From Mnemiopsis leidyi (taxonomy: Eukaryota; Ctenophora; Tentaculata; Lobata; Bolinopsidae), in the NCBI GenBank assembly GCA_000226015.1, contig JH153385.1:452005-478861 (forward strand): DNA of 26,857 nt, written 5' to 3'. Numbering within the stretch: position 1 is the stretch's first letter; each line of letters starts with the position of its first letter. The notes beneath the pieces are model-generated. The model did not search any database and was not told where the DNA came from. It saw only the letters and a list, made by a program, of their open reading frames with translations. This document shows, one piece after another, positions 1 through 9,200 of this stretch. The translations under genes and the position numbers were made by a program.

Positions 1-112
1 ACCAGTCGTTACAAAAGTTGACCAGTCGTTACAAAAGTTGACCAGTCGTTACAAAAGTTGACCAGTCGTTACAAAAGTTGACCAGTCGTTATAGAAAACT
101 TGACCAATCGTT
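1..112. repeat. 20-bp tandem array at window edge
   Basis: Four near-perfect copies of a 20-bp unit (ACCAGTCGTTACAAAAGTTG) are followed by one or two decayed copies ending near 112. The array is cut by the window start, so its true length is unknown. It precedes the BED-finger fragment, and nothing in it looks coding. Confidence 0.9.
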
Positions 113-198
113 ATATCCTCTGGTAATCCGAATCTCACTCCTAACAAGAGCAGTAATTTGCTTTATAATTGAATCTTCACAAGCACATTGACAATTTG

Positions 199-429
199 AT
201 GGACCGTTTTTTGTCTAAACGCCCTCCTAATGCTAATGTTGTCTGTCAACCCCCATCTAAGAAACCTAGCCCTGCTGCCAAGCAGGGAAAGGTTTCCGCT
301 TTAGTTAGACTTGCAGAGTTTGGCCGCGATAAGTTTTACGCAGATGGTGATAAATTGTTCTGTCGAGCTTGTAATGTTGTTATTGAGCGCACACGGAAGA
401 ACACGGTGGAGCGTCATCTCAAAAGAAAG
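199..429 (+). CDS. BED-type zinc-finger protein, first-exon fragment
   Basis: An ATG at 199 opens a frame of 77 codons up to a plausible splice donor (AAAAG|GTAGGA, intron from 430). After a basic, Pro/Lys-rich N-terminus it contains FYADGDKLFCRACNVVIERT followed by KNTVERHLKRK. That is the Cys-x2-Cys ... His layout of BED fingers found in ZBED/CGGBP1-like proteins and hAT-type transposases. The frame stays open beyond the donor to a stop at 459, where similarity ends, so splicing is more likely. No downstream exon or transposase catalytic domain is visible. It could be the 5' end of a domesticated ZBED/CGGBP1-like gene or a relic of a hAT transposon. The adjacent 32-bp array carries possible BED-protein target words. 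The fold assignment is fairly confident; gene status is uncertain. Confidence 0.5.
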
Positions 430-603
430 GTAGGATGCCGATTCTTTGCGATTCTTTGATAGTAAAAAATGTGTAGGCATATCACATCACTTTCTATATT
501 GACTACCTGACACCAAACACCAGAGTGACTAAGAATCAAACGATAGCATTAGGCAATTGAAAAAATGGTTGCATTAATTATACTCTAAGCCCTATATTTA
601 CAA
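430..603. other. AT-rich spacer after BED exon
   Basis: Putative start of the intron following the BED-finger exon. No coding signal or repeat was recognised. Confidence 0.4.
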
Positions 604-830
604 TTTTTGCCGCGACAAAGCTGTGATTTTCACGATTTTTGCCGCGACATAGCCGCGATTTTCACGCTTTTTGCCGCGACATAGCCGCGATTTTCACGAT
701 TTTTGCCGCGACATTTCAGCGATTTTCATGATTTTGACCGCGACAAGGCCGCGATTTTTGGCATTTCGGCTTGTCGCGGCACTGCGATTTTTGGCCTTAA
801 AAACCGCGACAAATTTTTGCCCCTGGTGCT
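604..830. repeat. 32-bp tandem array with TGCCGCGACA words
   Basis: A unit of about 32 bp repeats with the word TGCCGCGACA at 608, 640, 672 and 704. Decayed copies follow near 736 and 801, and an inverted copy (TGTCGCGGCA) lies near 770. A further isolated copy is near 926. The word differs by one base from the published human ZBED1/DREF consensus TGTCGYGAYA. The array lies just downstream of a BED-finger exon, either as intronic sequence of that gene or as subterminal repeats of a transposon relic. Confidence 0.75.
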
Positions 831-1094
831 GGGTCATGTGTCACATGTTTAGGTATGTGCTGTCTTAGAACAGGTGACGCGACACGTACTGTGGATGTAC
901 TGTCTAGTTAGGACAGGTGACGCAGAGGTGCCGCGACACATGATCCGATATGTGTCGTGTAGTTAGGGTCTTATGGGTCAGATTCCCTTCGAGTGAGTTA
1001 GGTTGAGAGAGAATATGACTATCAGAGGTTAGAACTGTTTGAGCCTTATCACTAGTTGAACAGGTGGTCAACCTGCCATGCTGTGCTTGATTTC
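831..1094. other. Spacer without recognised gene
   Basis: Contains scattered CGCGACAC and GTGTCGTG words related to the preceding array, but no coding frame with support. Confidence 0.4.
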
Positions 1095-1131
1095 AGATTA
1101 AGTAGTGCTTTACCACAGCACTACTTAATCT
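1095..1131. repeat. Perfect 15-bp hairpin
   Basis: AGATTAAGTAGTGCT at 1095-1109 and its exact reverse complement at 1117-1131 flank a 7-nt loop. It abuts the A-rich tail of the SINE at 1145. It may be a small foldback insertion or an RNA hairpin; no precursor-length extension is visible. Confidence 0.85.
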
Positions 1132-1144
1132 TTCCACATCCTCA

Positions 1145-1517
1145 AATTATTTATTTTTTTTATCTCATACTTATTTTAATTCGGACACTCCAACAGCCAC
1201 ATGTTACACAAGTGTAACGGCCAATTACAGGAGGCCGAATGTACAATTATACATACACGCCAGTGACGGTTAAGGTAGTGTGTACCATACTTTTATCCCC
1301 GAGACTTCGCTGCAATGGGCAGCTACTCATTTAACCCTCAATCACGGTTTCCCGATCATTCGGCTGAGTCGACCGAAGAAGGTTGCATAGGCAAATGCCC
1401 TTAGCGCACTTCTCTAGGACTGGCGGATACGGGATTTGAACCCCCGACCTCCTGCGTGGGAGCCGAGAAGCAAACCACTACACCACCAGCCCACTTAACA
1501 CCACCAGCCCACTTAAT
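1145..1517 (-). mobile_element. tRNA-derived SINE with Gly(CCC)-like head
   Basis: Read on the minus strand, 1492-1421 is a tRNA-like head. It has a D-arm/A-box region (TGTAGTGGTTTGC), a CTCCCAC anticodon-loop segment (anticodon CCC), and a T-arm with the Pol III B box GGTTCAAATCC inside a 5-bp stem. The acceptor stem pairs at 6 of 7 positions and the anticodon stem is badly mispaired, so it is not a working tRNA. A body of about 250 bp follows, ending in an A-rich tail near 1145-1180. An 18-bp direct duplication of the 5' end (1482-1499 and 1500-1517) sits at the head. I found no convincing target-site duplication. Confidence 0.7.
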
Positions 1518-1789
1518 AGTAGTTGTTGAAAGTATTAAAACTAAAGAAAGATGATCCACAAATATAAAAAGCTTTGGAGTTTGGAAAGGAGTTTAAAAAA
1601 TCTACAAACAAAAAATTAGATTATATCCTGAAAATAGGTAAAAAATGAATGTCATAAATTGAGACCATTTTATTGATGGAGATATTTATGATTTTATTTA
1701 TATTAAATCCTGAAAATGATATTTTGTATTTTTTCCTTTATAATTCAGATGAAAGAAAAAAATGCTAAAATATTTTCCTTATTTCGATC
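1518..1789. other. AT-rich upstream region of actin-like gene
   Basis: A and T runs only. The end (about 1771-1791) forms a pyrimidine-rich stretch followed by CAG, like a 3' splice site, 13 nt before the actin-like ATG. Confidence 0.4.
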
Positions 1790-1804
1790 AGTGTACATGT
1801 TTAG

Positions 1805-2879
1805 ATGTCGTTGAGTTCAGATGACGAAAGAGAATCTATTGTCTTTGACATTGGATCTCACTCTGCCAGAGTAGGTTTTTGCAGGAGAGGATGCACCATC
1901 TGTTAATGTGCAATATGTGACGAGTGCAGAGTTTAAAGAAACATATTGTTACAATGGATACAAGCTTTTCAGCTCTTTTGATGATAGTAAACTTGACCTA
2001 CTGGAGAATGTTATCTCCAATTGCATCAGCTTGCTTGACAACAGTAATAAAGGATTGATAAAAGAATCCCCTGCTATTTTCAGTGAGCATTTTCATGACA
2101 TCCCTTCTAAAAGAGAAAATCTTATTGAGCTTATGTTTGAAAAATTCGAGGTTCCAGCATTTTACACTGCCCCATCTCCGGTTCTGGCACTTTATAGCTC
2201 TGGTAGAGGAAGTGGAATAGTCTTGGAATCTGGAAATTCTGTTACTGAAACAATTGTTATTTATGAGGGCTACATGATTGCTAATTCCGTGTTCAGTCAA
2301 AATCGTGGTGGAGCAGAAGTTACCCAGTATTTGAAAGATCATTTTGGTTCAGACAAAAGTAAGGGGGAAGAAATTGCTGAAGCTGACTTTGTCTATTTGA
2401 AAGAAACATACAGCTCTTGCTCTTCCAATAAGCCCGTAACTGAAGTTAAATTGCCAGATGGGACTGTCCATAACTTGAGAAGTACTCATCTTAAAGGGTG
2501 CACAGACTCTCTTTTTCAATGTCCTGGTTTTAAAAGTTTGCCTGATATGGTTTATGAAAGTGTAATGACTGCTAGCATTCACAGTCGAAGGGATTTGTTC
2601 TGCAATGTAATTCTGTCCGGTGGTAACACAATGATTTCTGGATTCCCAGCTTTGTTGAAAAATCAACTAGAGGTAGTGATGAACAAGCGCCACAAAGGAT
2701 TAAAGTTAAATGTCATTGCTGCACCTGAACGCAAGTATTCTACATGGATTGGAGGATCCATTCTTGGATCACTTTCTTGCTTTATGAACTCATTACTCAT
2801 TACAAGGGAGGAATACATGGAGTCTGGGTGCAGTATTCTTGCAAAATGCATCTCACCAAAAAATGTTATCAAATGTTAG
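1805..2879 (+). pseudogene. Actin-related protein gene with single-base frameshift
   Basis: The frame opens with ATG at 1805 and reads FDIGSHSARVGF, the phosphate-1 loop region of actins/ARPs. It is broken within a T5 run at 1876-1880; with one T fewer, the frame continues with family-like sequence to the stop at 2877-2879. The downstream part carries MFEKFEVPAFYTAPSPVLAL, IVLESGNSVTETIVIYEGY, LSGGNTM and ERKYSTWIGGSILGSL, in the order seen in actins. Length without the extra T would be about 357 residues, slightly shorter than actin (375), and the usual KCF end is absent. There are no introns. FDIGS and GNTM slightly recall ACTL6/Arp4, but the subfamily is not certain. It is either an intronless gene with an assembly error in the homopolymer or a young pseudogene; one lesion in over 1 kb of otherwise clean frame argues against long decay. 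It lies 377 nt upstream of the FIG4 splice acceptor on the same strand. Confidence 0.75.
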
Positions 2880-3272
2880 CTTTTAAGTTTGCTTGATGTT
2901 TGAGATCTCAGTTTTGCTTTAATTTTTCATTTCATTATTGTCTTTTTGTACAGTAGGCTCAATATTTTTATCATGCTTTTGAAAAATTTCTGTGTAACTT
3001 TTATGTAAATTTTGTAAAGATTGGAAGGACTTTGATGTTTTAGAAGATCTCTTTTATTTTATGTCAAATATATTAAAGCTGTATACTAATGCATGCTTTT
3101 ACTAATTCTGTTATTATTTGTGATATGAAATAAGTCATTTTTGGCTTGACCCCCTCCATAATTTTCAGGCTTATTTGATAGATTTATTTATAAAGTTGTT
3201 TACAGACTATGATAATACTTGATTAATCTTTCTATTTTTCCTTACTACTTTTTTAGGTTTAACAATCATGAT
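2880..3272 (+). promoter_or_regulatory. Actin-like/FIG4 intergenic region with 3' splice site before FIG4 ATG
   Basis: An AT-rich 393-nt spacer. It ends in a strong pyrimidine tract followed by AG at 3255-3256 (CTACTTTTTTAG), 16 nt upstream of the FIG4 ATG. This marks either the acceptor of a 5' UTR intron or a spliced-leader addition site. No TATA box was convincingly placed. Confidence 0.5.
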
Positions 3273-6200
3273 ATGACAGAAACTCCACGGCTGCAACTAC
3301 CAGCTGCAGCTGTAACAATTCAAAGATTAGCTGTCTATGAAACAAAATCTACATTCTATATTGTTGGCAATGACAATGATAACTCGGTTTTCCGCCTTTT
3401 AAAGGTTTCATTTATATGAATATACAACTTAAGTATGCTGATCATAATTGTGAAATTGTTGTAAATCCTTTTGTTAGTTCCCTTTGCCAATTAAAATGTA
3501 TTTCAGATTAGTCGAGTAAACCCCAAAGAGCTCAACATTGAACATGACGGTAGACAGTACTGTAAGTCAGAGATGCAATCAATTCTCAATGCGGTGGATG
3601 GGGATCCTAAAAGAAGAGTTGCCAAGACACCCCAGTTAAAGAAACGTTTGATGGCATTTGGGTTGTTGGGCTTTGTGAGGTTTACACAGGGCTATTACAT
3701 GGTGTTGATTACAAGGAGAAGGAAAGTTGCCCAAATTGGAGGACATATAATTTATAAGGTACCTGGATACCTTCTTGTTCATAACCGAAATGAATAATGC
3801 CTTCTTTTGAGTGAAAGAACATGTAGCTAACCCATTTTGATTCTTTTGTATGAGCAGTTTTAGATGTATAGAAGGCAAGATAAAATGTTAAGGTTAGGGT
3901 AGAGAAATGGATTGAAATGTGATTTCAAATCAAAGCTTTTCATTGTATTCGTCAGGAATCCTATATTGTAATAATTTCTTAAGATTAGTGACGTAGGTCT
4001 CAAAGGACATAATCTGAAGAAAGTTTATTGCTAATTTGATAACATTTTATCATTGAATTGTGATGGGACTTACTTTTGTCAGATAGAAGATATTGAACTG
4101 ACTGATCTCTCCTCCGAGAAGACCCAGTCCAACAACAGCACTGAGGAAAACAGATACATTAAGTATTTCAACAGTTTGGACTTCTCCAGCAACTTTTACT
4201 TCTGCTACACTCTTGACATCACCAGGTAGTTATTAATAATTTGCTTCTTTTTAAAGTTCAGATTGCAGAATATCAATATTTTAACTTCTAGTTGTCCAAT
4301 TACTTATTTTTAAATAGAAAATTATAATTTCGTTTATCAAGTAGGTATATTTCTCAGAAAAATAGTCCAGGCTCACTTTACCCAAAATTCGCCCCAAAAA
4401 TTTTCCCTCCATATAGAACAATACAGCAGAACATGGTCCCTGTACCAGTGGGCTGTAGTAACTGTAAAGACGGTTCCTGTGACATGTGTCTTGTTGGGAC
4501 ACGATGTTATTCTGAGTTCAACCAGAAGTTTGTGTGGAACATGCACATGCTTAGAGGTATCTTTCAAACATGTTTTAAGAATGGTTCTTAATTGTGTCAT
4601 GGATGCTAACTTACAAGTTATATCATTAGAACGTATTTCAGAGATTTAAGTTCCCCTATCGGAATCAGTTAATGTCTCATTTTGAAGTTTACTTTATTTT
4701 ACCTTATGTTTTCAAGGAGGAGACTTTATTTTACCTTATGTTTTCAAGGAGGAGACTTTATTTTACCTTATGTTTTCAAGGAGGAGACTTTATCGACAAA
4801 GTAGCTCGAGAATGGTTGGTCCCCCTAGTATACGGATTTATCAGCCAAGCAAACATCTCTGTTTTTGGAAAGAGTATCTACCTCACATTGATAGCTAGAC
4901 GATCCTCCAAGTATGCAGGAACAAGATTCCTCAAGAGAGGTCAGTCAGATTTGTCGATACATATATGTATAAACAATGGTTAATAAAACGGTTAGATTTT
5001 ACTGTCAATCAATACATAACTTTTGATGATATTTTAGTTTGAATAAGTTACTGCCTAATAGTAATAATTATTTACGATAATATAAGATGTAAGGATCGAG
5101 TTCAGGATTTCATTGCGCGGTAAAAACTTAAGTCACAGAATTAGAATTAGAATTAGAATTAGAATTAGAAAGTCTTATTACATCAATCGTAATGTCAGAC
5201 AATTATTATAAAATTTAAAAAAATTTAAAAGCAAAAAGTAATAGAATTAAATAAATTTACCCGAAAAAAAAATGGTTAACTTTGTCACATGTATTGACAA
5301 AGTCACGTGTATTGACAAAGTATTCAGTTTTGTGTATTTCTCGACACTAAACTATTATGTACTGTGTACGAATCATGTGTTGTGTGTTGTTTGAAATACA
5401 CACTTACTAAACTCTACTGCTCAGGAATGAACGAGTCTGGTGAGGTTGCTAACGAAGTTGAGACTGAACAAATAGTCCACGATGCTAGTTACACTAACCA
5501 CAGGTATGTGGGTAAAACTTGACGATATAAAGAATGTTTCTTTCTTTGCTTTATCAAATCATATCCTACCGATATTGGCTGGATAGTGAATATTCTGACA
5601 GAGTGTTTTTAATTGATGTCCTATGGTTATCATGAAAAAATGTTGATGATAGCCAGCTTACAATGACGCTCATTTTATGCAACAGGTTTCTCAAACTGTC
5701 GGCGTATGTACAATTAAGAGGTTCAGTACCAGCATTCTGGCATCAAGATACGAGCACTATGGTATAGTATTCCTATCGATCTGTCGTCTTTATTAGCATC
5801 GATTTTGCCCAAAAACTCTCCTTTAATCTCCATGTGTCATTTTTAATCCCTACAAAGACCACCCCTACCTCAATCTCTACACAGACCACCTCTACCTAAA
5901 TCTCTACACAGACCACCTCTACCTAAATCTCTACACAGACCATCCCTACCTCAATCCCTACACAGATCATCCCTACCTCAATCTCTACACAGACCATCTC
6001 TACCTCAATCCCTACACAGACCACCTCTACCTCAATCTCTACACAGACCATCCCTACCTCAATCCCTACACAGACCACCTCTACCTCAATCTCTACACAG
6101 ACCACCTCTACCTCAATCCCTACACAGATCATCCCTACCTCAATCCCTACACAGACCACCTCCACCTCAGGTACCGAAACCGCCTATAGTTATCAGTAGA

Positions 6201-9200
6201 TCAGACCCGTACTTCAGCACAGCTGCAATGCACTTCAACACACTAATGTCCCAATACGGAAGTCCCATCTACATTCTCAACTTGGTGAAGGGGAAGGAGA
6301 AGAAGAACCACGAGAGACAGCTGACTCAGGCGCTTATTCAGACGTTCGGATATCTAAACCAGTTCTTACCGCTTAAGTAAATCTTCGGTTCTTATTGCTT
6401 AAGTTAATCTTCATTTTTGATTTTTGAGTATGCTGAGTTTTTGTTGATCTTATTAGATTTGACTTTTCCCTACTATAAGCGTTTAGCTGTAAATTTTACA
6501 CATGCCTGGACAATTTTTGACATTTGATGCCAAAAATGCGTCAGTACCATTGGAGATTTTCTCTTATTTGAATATCCTGTGATCAAATTTTATCATTCCT
6601 TTCCCCAGACACAAGATAAAGTATTGTGGGTTTGACATGTCAAAGTACTCCAAAACTAAAAACAAGGGACACAACGTGATGGAGAAGCTGGAGGAGATCG
6701 CTAAAAACACCTTCAAGAGCACTGGCTTCTTCCACAACGTTAACATAGACTCGTGTCCTGGGAACATTCGAGAAACGCTGGACAGTGTGGGGTTGGACAA
6801 GTACGGGAACACCGCCAAGGGGGTCTACCAGACAGGTTAGATGTTGATCTTGTGTAAATGTTGAAATTGTGCATTGGCTGTTTGGGGTAAAAGTACTTTT
6901 CTTAATATTTCGTATTCAAATAAATACAATATTCGCATTTTAAAAGTTAAACTACCTATCCCCCCTCATAACACCCTATATTATCACTTCGCCCCATTAA
7001 CTAATAACAAAGGGGCAGGTCACATTTCGCAACGATTTGCAAATTAAAAGATTAGTAAAGATTGGTAATTTATTTGTTATAATTGGTCATGTAAACACAA
7101 AATATCGTGATTTCGCGCCCACTCAAGTTTCTATAGAAACACTGATTTTTTATTAGTGATACCATTTTATAGTTTAAACATGACTGTTTATAAGTAGCTA
7201 AATTAAAGCAAGTAAGTCTTGCAATCAAAAAAGGGCGTTCCAACTTCGTATAATTCGCAAGTGATTGACTAGATCGATAGCCGACTTTTACCAAGTCTTA
7301 AAAGTAAGACTATTATAAAAAAGGAACTTAGGTGCAATTTCAAATTTAGATATAAAGTAATATATATACACGTGCCTGTGTTTCCCTTTCTTGAGTGGGT
7401 CGATAAGTGTATTTATTTGAATTGCAGTAGATACTACAAATGAAATATATTTGTTGAGCATCTCATGTGAATGCAAGTTGTACGTTTCTCTGCAACATAG
7501 GCATGTGCCGAAACGTCGAGTTTTAATCACCGCATTGTGTGATGAAAAAAAAAACAAATAAGAAAGTTTACCTGGAATTTTGGCTCCTGATATCTGTGTT
7601 AAGTTTGTTTAGTTTCGCTAACCTCGTACATGATTATTCTGTTTATAAAAAAGTACCGCAATAAACATTTGTGGCCATGAACGAAATTGTGAGAATGCCC
7701 AGAATTGTGTCTCGGACTGCAGTTTTAGGAATTGGAGCCTTCCTTACTGAGCTGCTGTATAATTGAGTTCTTCAATACCGATAGATTTTTTATTTGGAGC
7801 CCTGCATTTTCGTTTTGAACATTCTTATAGAATGTTTACTTAACTTCTAAAAACATGCTGAAAGCGTGAACTTCACCTGTAACTCCGTTTGTTGCACTTC
7901 CGATTATCACCAATTCTTCTGCGGAAGTCCCTCTACTAGCATACTTTCTCATGTAAGTTACAGTATCTCCAACACTGCAGTCGGAAGTAGGAGAGAAGCC
8001 AGATGCTGCTCCCTCAGTGCTTACTTTCATAGTGAAGATACTTATGTATTGACCTGTACCTGTACAGTCGTTCTCAGTGCAGGTCCAGGTTTGCCATACC
8101 ACACCTTGGTCATTGTACCTCACCACTTGTTGAACGCAGTATACCTGGTCGAGAGATATCTTTAACCAAGGATTTTCCCCGTTTTGACTGACAGCGTAAT
8201 TGCTGGTGCTATAGTTTCCATCTATAGCACGTCCAGCACCGTAGTTTGCCTCGTCGTTATCTTTAGTGTAAGATTGTGTTGCTCCTATCGGTATTATCTC
8301 ACCAGCTAATCTCTCTCTTGTCCCTGCAATGTAAATATTGTATCTTTCACTCACTTGCATTGTATTATTATTGTGAATATTGATGCAAAAATTAAATCAA
8401 TCGTAGCATGCTGCGGGCTATGATGCGGGCTATGATTTGAGACGACAAATATCATCAGGCTGCAAGTCTAAGTTGAGCTAAATCTAGTCAGTTTAGTTGG
8501 GGTCCGGAGTAAGAGTCGAGCTACCCTGGCCTGGTGTCTCATTATGGATTTTACTGGTATCGATATCCCCAATTGGTTTTGTATTAGTTTCGACATCCAG
8601 CTTTGTTTTCAACCGATTTTTATCTATTGTTCCATTTCGTCGAATGGGTATAATTCTTCGATATAAATTTCAAATTAAATCAATGCATGTGGGGCGGGGG
8701 CGGTAACTCAGCTTAATTCATCTTACTAACCGTTTGTTTCGTCCAAGATGATGAGAAGAATGAGAATCCGCATCTTGATGTTTCTCGATCGCTTTGTACC
8801 CTTTCCAAGGTATTTTATGTATATAAAATAGAAAGGAAGACAATTCGATTTTATTTGATTACAAAAAGACATGATTTCATGGACAGTAAAACAGCGGAAA
8901 TATAACGAAGCATAATTAGATATAAAATATAGTTCAACTCAAAAAGCAAGAAGCAAAATTTAATATAAGTCCGAGAAAATTGTAAGTTTGTAAAGAGGGT
9001 AAATTGACTGAGGGTAAATTTTAGACAAAAACTAAGATTATAATTTAACTGAAAGCCTAAAAGTTGACCCATACAGTAGCTCACTTTCATCAATACAGAA
9101 GCGCACTTAGCTCCTGTACCGGTACAACAAACAGTAAACTCTCTCCGAATGATTTTCTGCTATAAAAACTTAAAAAGGAGACTCGGGAAAACATTTCTTA

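Noticed and set aside
1421..1492. Functional tRNA-Gly(CCC) gene
   Set aside because: The acceptor and especially the anticodon stems are mispaired, and a SINE body with an A-rich tail follows, so it is a SINE head.
4355..4365. Earlier FIG4 exon 4 acceptor (TTCTCAG at about 4350-4356)
   Set aside because: It would put exon 4 out of phase with exon 3; the AG at 4364-4365 restores the frame containing the FVWN motif.
5923..6165. Val/Glu/Ile repeat protein on the minus strand
   Set aside because: Reading of the 27-bp intronic minisatellite.
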